Shown here: positions 11,122-24,944 of the stretch, one piece after another
How the letters are laid out: every line of letters begins with the position of its first letter
Position numbering within the stretch: position 1 is the stretch's first letter
NCBI GenBank assembly: GCA_024220505.1
Contig: JAKZZE010000016.1
Location: 744,001 to 808,000, forward strand
Source: Rhizopus arrhizus
Lineage: Eukaryota > Mucoromycota > Mucoromycetes > Mucorales > Rhizopodaceae
DNA: 64,000 bases
Direction of reading: 5' to 3'
Notes under the pieces: generated by a model
The model's database searches: none
Told to the model about the DNA's origin: nothing
The model's input: the letters and a program-made list of their open reading frames with translations, nothing else
Program-made: the position numbers and the translations under genes

Positions 11122-11954
11122 ATGGCCTTAGCTTCTTTCCCGCTTATTGTTAAACGCTGGAGTAAGTCCAAGTTACATTACGGAACTTATGCACAATATA
11201 TTCATTTAAGAGAATACGTAAGTTACTTGTCTTTTCTTTTCTTTATTTACAGTTTTCTATATAGTTAACAGAGGAATTATTTCTTACGAGATTAGATGCC
11301 ATTGAACAACATGTTTTAAATGAATATCCGCAAGTTTGGTTGGATACTTATTTATTTCTATTTGCTATTGTTTTAGTAGCAGTAGCAGCAGCTATTTCTA
11401 TTGTTGCCCGTGCAACCAATTTATCTGTTTGGTACCCACTTTTGATTTTATTAGCACCTGCTATCATTGCTTTTTTCACCACCCGCAGAAGAAATGGCTA
11501 TTATATTCGTCTTAGTCGAGTAAGTTTTAGTAGTTGTGTAAGGAAATGCGTATTAATCACAATTTAGTATTATGATTCTTTGCAAACACTTTTAAAAGAA
11601 CTCAATTCCCAAGATGTGACAAGGCAGATCAAGTGGTCCTTTCGACGTCCCAGGGAATCGGATACAGCTTTTAATTTAATGTTAAAACCACCACTGGTGC
11701 TTTATAATATTAACTTTATCATCGAAGCTTCTCAGATAGACATAGAGAATGAATTGGCACAAGAAGGTGAAACCTTACCTGCTTATGACACCTCTATGAT
11801 GGATATCGTGCTGGATATGGGTCCCAACCATCCACAGGAGCCTCGATTAATGACTCAGGGACATCCACTTCCTCCAGCCTATGATCCTTCTTCTACTATT
11901 GAAATGAGGCCTATTCGACAACCTCCACCTTCTTATCCAGCCGTAACGAATTAA
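11122..11954 (+). CDS. Two-span membrane protein with C-terminal PY motifs (245 aa)
   Basis: Three exons: 11122-11217, 11265-11519 and 11568-11954. After an N-terminal soluble part (MALASFPLIVKRWSKSKLHY) come two close hydrophobic segments (LFLFAIVLVAVAAAISIVA and VWYPLLILLAPAIIAFF), then a cytosolic region with RQIKWSFRRPRESD. The tail carries LPAYD, PPAYD and PPPSYP. Two of these fit the PPxY motif that binds WW domains of Nedd4/Rsp5-type ubiquitin ligases. This layout is that of a ligase adaptor or a cargo, but that role is inference. I do not recognise the family. A purine-rich stretch lies just upstream (10936-11121). Confidence 0.7.
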
Positions 11955-12213
11955 TATTCCTTTCCCGTACTTTTTATATATTCTATTATTCTATTATTTT
12001 TTTTTTTCTTTTTTTTTTGTAATAATATTTTGCTGTCTCTCTTTTGTATATTAAATTCATATATTTATTATTATTATTATTTACAACTGGTCATTCTATA
12101 AAAAATAAAATTGCGTCTACTCAAGCATTCCTTGGCGTAAAGATCTGTATAATGATATTGTCAGCTATATCATAATAATCAAACAGTATACTTGTATAAT
12201 CTCTCAGTATGTG

Positions 12214-12480
12214 TCAACAGCCAAAATCATCTTTTTCCATACAAAGCCTCCACACCGTTTCCTTTTCAGTCATTTGCTCAAGCTCTCCACATTGTTTTGT
12301 AGGCAAACCAATCATATGTTGCAATAAAATTGAATCACCTATAGTATTGTTACACAGCGTATTCATTACTGCCACCATTTGAAGCATATCAGACACAGCC
12401 AAATGACATGATCCTAGTTTGGATGGATCTCTAGTTATCATGGCAGCTTTAATCCATGCTTTGTGTATTTCCTGGTTCAT
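12214..12480 (-). CDS. Hypothetical protein (88 aa)
   Basis: Single-exon frame starting MNQEIHKAWIKAAMITRDPS, predicted mostly helical with four Cys residues (LGSCHL, NTLCNN, TKQCGE, WRLCME). No domain recognised. It is divergent from the mL40 gene with about 195 bp between starts, which fits a shared promoter. Its small size makes the call tentative. Confidence 0.45.
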   Translation of the reverse strand: MNQEIHKAWIKAAMITRDPSKLGSCHLAVSDMLQMVAVMNTLCNNTIGDSILLQHMIGLPTKQCGELEQMTEKETVWRLCMEKDDFGC

Positions 12481-12674
12481 AAATACTGTAGATAGCTTTC
12501 ATGTGCATTTTTTAATTAGTGACTGGATTGTGGCTTAGATGAAGAATCCAAAAAAAAATGTAGCGAGTGAAAGAGAGGGAGCGAGAGGGCAGAAAGAGAA
12601 AAGAGAGGGCGGGCCAGGGTCCTTTTTTTTTTCCCAGTTAGAAGGGATTCTTTTTTTTTTTTAACTTGTCAAGA

Positions 12675-13082
12675 ATGTTGAATATTATTCGCCCTGTCAC
12701 CATTCGACGTGCATTACAAACCAGAGCATCTTCCACCTCCTCAGGCGATACTCGTCTTGAAGTCATTCGTCGAGTATTGTTTGAATCCTCAAAGAGAGAA
12801 CCTGTCATTCAATTAGAAGGAAAGAAATTAGAACAGCATGAAACAATCGAAAGAGCTTGGAAACTTCATAAAATGCGCACAAGAGAACAACGAGAACGTA
12901 CATTGGAACGTCAGTTTAGAACGATGCAAGCTGCCATGACAGAATTAGAAAAGACAAGTGACCGATTGTTTAAAGGTGCCATTGTCAAGAGTCGACATGT
13001 CACTTATCCTAAACAAGCCAAGATTCCTACAGAGACACCTTCTTCACAAGGCTGGGATTATTCCTTCAAAGCAAGTTCTTAA
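12675..13082 (+). CDS. MRPL28: Mitochondrial large-subunit ribosomal protein mL40
   Basis: Single exon, 135 aa, start at MLNIIRPVTIRRALQTRASS. This is the first ATG of the frame and gives an Arg-rich mitochondrial presequence. The middle has the mL40/Mrpl28 signature: a long basic helix with RAWKLHKMRTREQRERTLER followed by FRTMQAAMTEL and ending in a GWDY-type tail. It is a structural protein of the mitoribosome large subunit. Length fits the family. Confidence 0.8.
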   Translation: MLNIIRPVTIRRALQTRASSTSSGDTRLEVIRRVLFESSKREPVIQLEGKKLEQHETIERAWKLHKMRTREQRERTLERQFRTMQAAMTELEKTSDRLFKGAIVKSRHVTYPKQAKIPTETPSSQGWDYSFKASS

Positions 13083-13432
13083 AAAAGTTTTTTATATTTA
13101 ATAAAAGGATTGAAAACAACAAGAAACAAATTGTATATACAAAGGTGCGCGCACACACACACACATATTCTCTTTTTATTTGTTTTGCAAAAGAAAAGAA
13201 ACAATGCATTTTTCATAGTGAAGAGTTGACTTTTTGTTATCAAATCTTGCAAGAAAAAAAAAAAAAAAAAAAAAAAAAGGATTTCCATCCTCCATAATAT
13301 CACTCTGACAGCTGCGGTACATTGAAGAGGGAAAGCCCTTCTCAAATATGAGTCTCCGCTGCTGCGAGATCTCGAGAAAAAAAAATATAAGAGATTTCTA
13401 CTTTATTCTTTTCTTTTCTTAAGAAAAACATC
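13083..13432. other. Intergenic with CA repeat and long A-run
   Basis: 350 bp between mL40 and the helicase gene: a short (CA)n tract at about 13151-13164 and an A-run at about 13253-13278. No gene seen. Confidence 0.5.
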
Positions 13433-16400
13433 ATGGTGTTCAGTACTGTACTTTCCCAGTTTTTAACAACCACACAGAGCAGTTCGAGAAAAGGAAAAGG
13501 AAAGGCTCGTACTGACTTTTTATCGACCAACACGTCAACAATAAAGCCAAGATGGAGCGAGTCACTAGAAACGTTTGTTCAACAAGTGGAAGAGTACCAA
13601 ACCAAGAATAAGATTAGTGATGGTAAATGTTTGTAAAATTTATAAACAGCATGACTCTTTAACGTTTTCAAAAGATATACCCGAGGTCAAGTTTGGTAGT
13701 GACATTCAGTTCAAAACGCCTAAAGCACCCTTATTGAAATCAAAGGAAAGTCGTGTTAGCCATAAAGAAAAGATAGCATCAGCAACTGCAACATCAGAAA
13801 CTACAACACCAGTAAATAAACCAGCTGTTTATGACCGCGATTGGCTATTGATGTAATACTTTTTACAAAAAAAAGAAAAAGAAAAACTGATGGGATGTAT
13901 TTATAGGCATGCTAAAAAATATGCAGCAGATGATCAAAGTCCTCAGCAAATTTGTGCAGAGATATTCACTACACTTCGATCAGGTGAAGAAGATATTCAA
14001 ATACCACTAGTTGAAATTCTGGGATATGAAGCATTCGATTTTATTGAGGATTTGATATCCAATCGTGCCACCATTGTACATAATATTATGAGAATGGTAA
14101 GGAAAATAACAGAATGATGGAGCATAAAAGAGATTGATTGGTTTTTAAAAGTCTAATTATGATGAACAACAACAACATCAATTCACAAAAACTACCCAAA
14201 ATGAAACCAGACGGCCTGTTTATGGTACACAACTCATTATTCAATCTGAAAAAGAATTAAAGCAAGAAAAGCGATTGAGAAAGGAACAAAAGAAGGCCAA
14301 TAAAAATAAAGTGGAAGGTATAAATACAGTACATGGTTGCACGACATCACAACTAAAAAGTAACTTTATTTAGATGATGCACACTCTATATCAATGAACA
14401 TCTTGGGTTTTGACGGACAGGACTTGAGACAGGCTCGAGAAGACGCATTGATCAATGCCAGCCAAGCGCCTTTATTTAGTTCAAATTATAAATCATCAGC
14501 AGCACCTAAATATCCTCATGTTTATCAATCTGGATTGTCAGGAACAACCCTGTCCTTGTTTGGAACACGATTTGCATTACCTGCAGGAACTACTCGAATA
14601 GAACATAATGATTATGACGAAACAACCATTCCGGTGCCCAGACAAGCACCTGTGCGTTCAGGAGAAAGACGTATTCCGATAGCTGAAATGGATAGTCTAG
14701 CAAGAAATGCGTTCAAGGTTTGAAGCCAAAAAAATATAAACAGATTGTTTTCTAAAAGAATGACGATAGGCCTATGACACTCTGAATCGTGTTCAATCCA
14801 TTGTATATCCTGTTGCTTATGAAACCAATGAAAACATGCTTGTGTGTGCTCCTACTGGTGCCGTAAGTATCTATTTATCTCCTCCTTTTTAAGAATACTT
14901 AGCAATATCTTAGGGTAAAACAGATGTAGCCATGTTGACCGTCTTGCGCTGTTTATCTCAACATTGTTATCCACCACCCCGAAAGGGGACAACAGAAATT
15001 GATTTTAAGATAGCCAAGAACGATTTCAAGATTGTTTATGTGGCTCCAATGAAGGCTTTAGCTGCAGAAGTGGTTGAAAAGATGCAAAAGAGACTTCGAT
15101 TTTTAGGGATCAACGTACGTGAATTGACGGGTGATATGCAACTGACAAAGGCAGAGATCAGTGCCACTCAATTTATCGTGACCACACCCGAAAAATGGGA
15201 TGTCATTACTCGAAAGGGAACAGGTGATGTTGAACTCACTCAGGTAAAGTACATTTATTTTGCTTCATGAAAAGATATTAAGCCATTGAATAGAAAGTGA
15301 AATTGCTGATTATTGATGAAGTGCATCTTTTAAATGAAGATCGTGGTGCTGTTATTGAAAGTATTATTGCAAGAACCCTTCGTCAAGTTGAGTCAAGTCA
15401 GTCTTTGATTCGTATTGTTGGTTTATCTGCTACTTTACCAAACTATACCGATGTAGCATCCTTTTTAAGGTAACAGAGCATACACGTATTTTCAGGCCCA
15501 AAAAAAAAAAGTTGCTTACAAATAGACTTTAGAGTAAACCCATATCAAGGATTATTCTATTTTGATAACGGCTTTAGACCTGTTCCTCTTGAACAGCATT
15601 TTTTGGGTATCAAAGGCAAACCAAACACGGTTCAATCGAATGAAAGAATGAATAAGGCTTGTTTTGACAAAGTATCTGAACTTGTGCGAGAGGGACATCA
15701 AGTCATGGTTTTCGTACATGCAAGAAAGGAAACTGTCAAGACAGCTCAAATGTTGAAAGAAGAAGTATCAGCGGAAGAAGGCATGAGTGGTAAATTCCCA
15801 AAACCAAAGTTTACTGAACCTTATATACTCACCTTTGACTTGTAGAGTTCTTTGATTGCATAGAATCCCCCAAATATGCCTCCTTTAAAAAGGAAATTAC
15901 CCGATCACGTAACAAAGAGATGAAGGAACTCTTTCAATATGGATTTGGTATACATCATGCCGGTATGCTTCGATCTGACCGTTCTCTTACTGAACGCATG
16001 TTTGCTGAGGGGGTCATCAAGGTCCTTTGCTGTACAGCCACCTTAGCCTGGGGTGTCAACTTACCTGCTTATGCCGTCGTTATCAAGGGCACACAGGTCT
16101 ATGATGCCACCAAAGGTAGTTTTGTGGACCTCTCTATTCTTGATGTACTTCAAATCTTTGGTCGTGCCGGTCGTCCTCAATATGAGACACATGGTGTGGG
16201 ATACATTCTCACGACACACGATCGACTCTCTCACTACATCTCTGCCATCACACAGCAACACCCGATTGAATCCAAATTTATTGAAAACATTGTGGATAAT
16301 TTGAACGCAGAGATTTCGCTTGGCACGGTGACTAATATCGATGAGGCAGTGACCTGGCTGAGTTATACTTATCTCTATGTACGTATGAAGAAGAATCCGA

Positions 16401-19040
16401 TGGTCTACGGCATGAAACACGATGAACCTATTGAAGATCCACTGCTGGGACGAAAGCGACATGAGATCATTACAATGGCTGCGCGTAAATTGGCCGAGTG
16501 CCAAATGATTTTGTTTGAAGAGACAGCAGGTTATTTGATACCAAAAGATTTGGGTCGTATTGCCTCCAACTTTTACATCAAACACAAAAGTATCGAAACG
16601 TTCAACTCGATCATGAAACGACGTATGACGGAGGCTGACGTGATGTCAATGATCAGTATGAGTTCTGAGTTTGATCAAATCAAGTCTCGAGATACCGAAC
16701 ATCAGGAATTGAAAAAGTTGTTAGAGAGTACATGTGCTTGTGACATCAAGGTAAGCATAAAAAGTAAAAGGAAGGCAGGGACTAAAAAAAATATTTTATA
16801 AACAGGGTGGGCCAGAAGATACACAAGGAAAAGTCAATATCTTGCTTCAATCCTACATTTCCAATGCATACATTGATGACTTTGCGCTTGTATCCGATTG
16901 TGCCTATGTTGCTCAAAACGCAGGTCGTATTGCCCGCGCTTTATTTGAAATCGCGTTAAACCGACAGTGGGGACCTACAGCCTCTGTATTGTTGGAAATC
17001 AATAAGGCTGTTGAAAAACGGATGTGGACTTTCCAGCACCCACTTCGCCAGATGGGCTTATCGAAAGAAGTGATCTATAAACTCGAAAACCGTACACATG
17101 AAGTCTCGGTGGAGGAGATGAGAGAAATGAAACCTCAAGAACTAGCTGATCTAGTCTACCACAGTCAGCAGATGGGCATGACACTTTCCAAATGCGTCGA
17201 TCAATTCCCTATGCTCCTGCTGGAGGCCACCATGCGACCCCTGACACGGCATGTACTTCAGATCGACTTGACAATCACACCCGATTTCGTTTGGAATGAT
17301 CGTGCTCACGGAAGTGTAGAGCCATGGTATATCTGGGCTGAGGATGCAGAGAGTGAAGAGATTTGCTATTCAGAGTACATCTTGATGTACAAGAAACAAC
17401 TGGGTGAGCCTGTCAAGGTATCATTCACTGTTCCTTTAGTGGATCCCGTGCCCTCAGAAATCTATTTACGTGCCGTCTCGGATCGCTGGTTGGGTGCTGA
17501 AACAGTCTTGTCACTCTCACTTGAGAATTTAATCTTGCCAGAACTTGATCCTTCTCACAGAGAGCTGCTTCCCTTACAGCCCTTACCGATCAAAGCCCTG
17601 CGTAATCCAGAGCTTGAAGATTTGTTCTACAGTCAACAGATGACACACTTTAATCCTATTCAAACACAACTCTTTCACACTCTCTATCACACAAGCCATC
17701 ATGTCCTCTTGGGTGCTCCTGCAGGTGCAGGCAAGACCATCGCTGCCGAGATTGCGCTCTGGGCTGCCTTCCGAGATCATCCGGACTCCAAAGTGGTTTA
17801 CTTAGCCTCTAAGAGAGGATGGATCAAGGAACGTTCAAGTGACTGGTCAGGCCGATTCACGAACAAGAAGCTGATTGAGCTTGGACCTCATCTTTCACCA
17901 GAAAAGATCAAGGCTGCGGACATCATTCTGACGACACCCGAATGGTGGAGTGAATGGGGAGAATTGGTTGTGGATCATGTATATCTAGTGATTGTGGACG
18001 AGATCCATTTAGTGAGCGAGGACTCTGCCCTTGAGATGACTGTATCTTCTCTAAAGCATACCAACCTACAGCACCCATTCCGTATCTTGGCTCTCTCAGT
18101 CCCACTTGCCAATGCAGTGGATGTAGCCAACTGGCTAGGTGTGAGCAAGACGACAGGACTCTACAATTTCCGACCGACAGCGCATCCTCTTGAAATCTAT
18201 ATTGATGGTTTCCCTGGCAAGCACTATAGTCCACGTATGGCCATGATGAACAAACCGACGTATGCGGCCATCAAGGCGCATGCTCCAACACAACCTGTCA
18301 TGGTATTCACAGCTTCCCGACGTCAAATCAAATTGACCGCATTGGACTTGATTGCCTATTGTGGTATGGAAGACAATCCAAGACAGTGGCTTGATATGAC
18401 CGATGACGAACTAGAAATGCTCGGAATTCGTGACGAGTTTTTACGCATGACGCTGGCCTTTGGTATTGGTCTTTATCATGCTGCTCTCAAGGAAAGTGAT
18501 CGCAAGACGGTGCATGAATTGTACATGAATGGCAAGATTCAAATCTTGCTGATAACGAGTGATATGGCCTGGAATATGAACAGACGTCTTACGGCCCATC
18601 TGGTGGTCATCAAGGGAACCGAGTTTTATGATAGCAAGGAAGAGAGGTACCTGGATTATCCAATAACCGATCTGTTGGCAATGACGGGTCGTGCTACAGA
18701 AATGGGTGTGGTGCGCGTCTTGGTGCAAGAAAGCAAAAAAGGTTTTTATCAAACCTTCTTGCGTGAACCTCTACCTGTTGAATCCAGTCTTTACGAGTCT
18801 CTTTTGGATCCTGTCAAGAAGGAGATTGCGGCCGGCAGAATAAAGACAAAGCAAGATGGAGTGGATTATTTAAGTTGGACGTTGATGTATCGCCGATTAG
18901 GACAAAACCCGTCGTACTATGGATTAGAAAATGACAAGGTAGACAAGTATCTGAGTCAATTAGTGAACGAAGTCACTGAGAAACTTGCTGAAGAGAAATG
19001 TATCAAAATCATAGACCATGTTAAGCTGGTTCCTCTTTAA
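13433..19040 (+). CDS. SLH1: Slh1/ASCC3-type tandem Ski2-like RNA helicase, C-terminally shortened
   Basis: Eleven exons: 13433-13622, 13675-13852, 13907-14096, 14152-14317, 14374-14717, 14770-14862, 14914-15243, 15294-15469, 15533-15789, 15846-16750 and 16806-19040 (1687 aa). Cassette 1 is complete: CAPTGAGKT (about residue 382), [54 protein letters not shown], then a full Sec63 unit. Cassette 2 keeps GAPAGAGKT (about 1246) and DEIH, but motif Ia is ASKRGWIKE, motif V is TSDMAWNMN and motif VI is [10 protein letters not shown]. The protein stops soon after, with no second Sec63 domain. The family acts in ribosome-quality-control (RQT) splitting of collided ribosomes, and in ASCC complexes. 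Gene symbol follows yeast; a Brr2 identity fits less well. Confidence 0.88.
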
Positions 19041-19382
19041 AAATAGATTTTTTTTTTAAATAAAGTCAATTGATTTGTGTGAGAGAGAGAATAAAAAATT
19101 CTAGAATTTTTTTATTTCAAGTTTTTTATGTGATCACATAGATTATTAACATATTACATTTTACATAAGTATTATCATACATAGGTTTGAATATTCAAGG
19201 GATGGATTGAATGAGAAAAAAAGAAAAAAAAAGAAAAGGGAGGTGAAGGATTGTCAGGGATTTTGTTTGAGAATTTTTTTTTGTTGGGTTTGCTTTTAGC
19301 CTTTTTTGTTGTTTGGTTGGATTACTTTTTTTTTTTTGAGTTTGTATGTATTTTGGAGGTGGGTATTGAATAACTACAATTT
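19041..19382. other. Short intergenic between convergent helicase and GAPDH genes
   Basis: 342 bp holding both 3' UTRs. An AATAAA-like signal (TAAATAAAGTC) follows the helicase stop within 30 bp. T-rich and A-rich tracts elsewhere. No Sec63-domain coding sequence is found here in any frame. Confidence 0.55.
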
Positions 19383-20656
<1,274 letters not shown>

Positions 20657-20788
20657 AAGAAAAAAAAATTCGTAACAAAAAAAAGTTGAGCGCTTATAAA
20701 AGAGATATTTTTTTCTTTGTAAATAAAGAAAAAAATAAAATAGAGAGTTTGGTTATGAAGTTTGAATGGAGGGCAAAGAATGGGTTGG

Positions 20789-20796
20789 TTTATATA
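20789..20796 (-). promoter_or_regulatory. Candidate TATA box of GAPDH
   Basis: TATATAAA on the minus strand, about 225 bp upstream of the start codon, with the repeated-motif leader in between. Confidence 0.4.
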
Positions 20797-23700
20797 GTTT
20801 TTTTTTTTTCTAAACCTTTTTTTGTGATACTATAGATGCCCCCTTTTTTAGGTTTCCTATTGAAAACAAATTTCCTTTTTGCTACACACACTATTTTTTT
20901 TTTTCTGTTGTGATCAGGCGCTTTTTTTTTTGTAATCGCGTCTACTTTATGTACTACAAGCAAGTGTTAAACTCACTCAACCCCAAAAGGAAGAAGCTTT
21001 TTTGTATTGTTACAATTATGTAACAAAAACAAATGAAAAACAATAGTAATTGTTTCTGGAAATAGTAGTAATTCATTACACATTCATTGTTATTGACGTG
21101 TATTTCGTGTACCTGCATAAATAGAACAATAAAAAAAAACTCATTACTCAGCAAGTCGAAACATTTTTCCTCTTTTTTTTTTAATTTGTTTCAAAGCTTA
21201 AAGTTTACAGATGATCGGTTTTTGTTTTGCCTTTGGAAAAACGTATGTTTTACATAAAAAACAGCAGATCTTTTCTATAGTTTTCAATCCATGTTAACAT
21301 TGAACTACCGGAAAATGAAATGGTAATCACAATACCTCAAATTCATTTTCCTTACGACAAGTAAACCAATAATACCATATTCTGAATTTTTAATGATATT
21401 TTTCTCCTCTTTCAGTTTTTTTGGGGAAACTTATTTACTTTACTATCGATTGAATGCATGTTCATTGCTTAAGCAAGTCAATTTATTTAAAATAAATTTT
21501 ATTTAATAAATTCTCTTTCAAATAAGTAAGCTTTTATTAAAACGTATCGTAGTTCTTCTCTTCCATGACAGTTACTACGTAATTCTTTTTTCTCGTAAGA
21601 TAATTGCTACAAGACTTGCCATAAAGCAACGTGATTATTGGCTGAGTGATGAACATGAACTCCGTAAATAAATGGTCGGTCATTCAAAAATTGCTAGCAT
21701 GATCATATCATCTTGATCTATGTGCTTTTTATCTACAAGAAACCAATCGATTTCGCATTACGTATAGTCGTGTACTGTCTCGAGACCATATCTGATTAAT
21801 AAAATAAGATTATTCTTAGAGCTTCGAAACAAAGAAAGATAATACGTGTTGTTTCATTTTTTTGAGGTATTGTTTGCTAATCGTTCTACAAACGCTTCTC
21901 CTATAGTCATTTGGTAGTACTAAAAAAAAAAAGGACTTGAATGAATTAGCCCATAGGTGAATGTGATCCTTGAAGCTTTCTATCAAGTCTTAAGTCGTTG
22001 TTAGCTGCTGCAGATTACATTGATTAAAAGCGTATGCAATGCATTTCGTAAGTTAAACTATTCTCGTTTAGAAGAATGAGCACGTTGTTGCATTGCGTCT
22101 ACTAAAAAAACAATACAAACCTTAAAAGCTAGCTATTTTTTTTTTCCATCAGTAGATTCTATGACATTATAGAGCATTTTAATATTTCCAAAAAAGAAAA
22201 AATAGCTTCACTACTGTTGTATCAAGATTGACAAAATAGCATATATTTTTAATAAAGAAATAAAAGATTAAATACATACGCACTAGTAACATAATCTTAG
22301 GGGAAGGGAGGTATCGAGAACAGTAGTTCTCATTTAGTGCAAAAGATGACGGTTACTTTGGTCACAATCACAACTGAGCATCAAGATTTTCTCAGTAAAA
22401 GACAGATAGTAAGTCCGCATCATCTAAGGTCTTTTTCAAGCAAACTTTTCCCTCCCTGGCCCTAATTTGGATTTCTGTTCCAAATAATTAAAGCTGTATC
22501 ATCCTTTCCCAGTCGAAATTTGAGGAAGCTTTAGACCACTACACCAGCTCAAATGTTTTTTAAAAAGGAATATTAAACTTTCTTCTTAAATGCATGATTA
22601 CAGTTTGAAACTGTGTTTTATCAACTGAGATTTTTTTATTTTGCTGTATTAAATGAAATAATTGATTACATTTTTTTTTATTAATTGTTCTATTTAGGTA
22701 CATCATTCTTTATTGACAAAGAAGAATGAGTAAAAGTGTATGCTTTGTTTAATCAGAAAAATCAAGTGAAATTGTTTTACTTGTTAAACACGGTCTTGCT
22801 GTCATTACAGCGCCTTCTGCAAAAACATGCTTTAATTTATTCCAATCTATTTTGATAGGATCTAAGAATGATAAATATAGAAGCATATTCTATGACTAGA
22901 GTATATCCTTGTAAGATTTCGTATAGTTCGACATATGTAAATACAGTATCAGGGTTTTAAGCGTTAATTTTGTCCAGACGAGTAAAAGTTTATAATTGAT
23001 GAAAGAGATAATTAAAAGCTTTTTACTAATGTAAGTAACCAAGCCATAGCCAATACATTCTTAGAAGACACAGATACTCAACGTATACCTAAGCTGATCA
23101 TGTTCATAAGCGATCATGATTATGGCGTGAGTTTTACAATTAAGGAACTATACATGATATGGTGATAAGTGGAAAGAAGCTATCCAAGATTAGAGCATGT
23201 ATGCTTGCATAATTAGTGAGATAATAATATCAAAAGTATAGGTTTATTGGTTCCCAATTGACACATTCCAGTTTACCGAAAACTACATAAAGGAAGAACT
23301 ATGAAAACTGCAGTAAAAGGTTCTTTTGTCTAAATTTTCTTCCAACAACATATTTATATACCTTTGTATATATGCTCTGCTAACTTACCATATTTGTCCT
23401 CATTCAACTACATGCCAATATCAGATAACTATGTCCAGCTTTTGCTTTATACAGTTATCATTTCTTTTAATTTAATTAATATTTAAATAGTTGAAATCCA
23501 ATAAAATAAGCTCTTGAGTTCTGATATATTTCCGAATCAGATCTCGTAGCCAGTTTTCCCAATACATCATAATGTATCACCAGCTTATAATTTCATTGAA
23601 TAGAAAGTAATGCTACTTGATTTACGGTCAATTTTCTCTTTTGTGAAAAGTATCTTTTTTCTAGTCTTTTTTTTCTTTTGTCAAAAATAAAAGCATTAGA

Positions 23701-24944
23701 GAGCTCCGGGAGGGAGCTGTCAAGGTCATCAAGAATAAGCCCTTGGAAAACTTTAGTGAGAAATTAAGTCAAGGTACCAGGAATCAAAGCACCCAGGCTT
23801 CCAATTTGTATAGAAAAGGAGCATAGTATGGAATGCCCACATAATATGACAACCAAGGGAATCAGAAACGGCCTATTCCACCCTGAACACATAATTCTTT
23901 AACAACTGAAGACAAAAGCCGTCGATGAGTATGTGTCTCGCCGAAATTGCCCGCATAAAGAGAGCCCAACACAGAAGCCAAATGCGCAAAGAGCAGAAGA
24001 AATACCTTTTTTTATATGGCTGAGGAACAAAGCAACAGAAACACCCCCCCCCCTCAATGCATGAAAAGGGGCTTCCTTTGAGGATAATACGATTTACAGC
24101 AAAGGGTACGAAATATAAAATACTTGCTTAAAATATTTATTTGAAGTCGTAATTTAAAAGAAACTCTATAAAGAGAAAGATCTAGCAACCTACACTTAAA
24201 ACTTACATTTTATTAACATGTTTTAAAATAGCATAATATTGATTCAACACTTGACGAATGATGAGCTATTCTAACACGCACAGTGTATTACCTTCAAGAT
24301 AAACATTACAAGAAAGTATTTCATAAAAATCAACTTTTAAATGATCAAGACAACGTATATCTTTACTATCAGCAAGAGCAACCACAAAAGAAGTAGTAGG
24401 ATAACCTGTTTTTAAATATGAAGAAGTGAGTTAATAACACACAAAAAACTCCTTTTTAAACATGGTAAAATCACTTTGATAACATGTGTCACTGAGTAAG
24501 CTGATATCAAATTTGTTTACACCATTTCATGAAAATAGTTTGAAGACGATTACAAGCAGCATTCTCTCATATTTACTAATCTCGATGGACCATTTTATAT
24601 TCTTATCAAAAGCCATAAATAAGATGCATGTATTGATAAAAATTACAATAGAGTAAATAAAATACGTATCAGACATACTTTCTTATTAAAGAAAAAGGAC
24701 AATACAAAGCTGTTCAAAGCCAACGATGAATAGCATCCCTATCATCAAGATTGTTTCTGTTTTTTTAAAAGTAAAAATATGGCCGGGAGGGCCTTGATCC
24801 GTTTTTAGTCAACATTCGCAAAAATGTCTGGATTTTAATTTTTTGTGTCTAGAAAAGTATTCGGGGTTGGATGTGGTAAAGCCGATTGAACGCGCAAGTG
24901 GACACGATCCACTAGCGATGGAGTTGAACAACCTGTATTTGGGT
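20797..24944. other. 4.1-kb AT-rich gene-poor stretch
   Basis: No frame longer than about 70 codons and no recognisable domain. An island of more balanced composition at about 23690-24100 (with a C-run near 24046) stands out and looks like a degraded insertion, but I could not assign it to an element family. The right end is the 3' flank of ferrochelatase. Confidence 0.45.

Noticed and set aside
23690..24120. Island of balanced base composition resembling retroelement coding DNA
   Set aside because: Translation in all frames is broken by stops within 60 codons, and I could not recognise a reverse-transcriptase or integrase motif.
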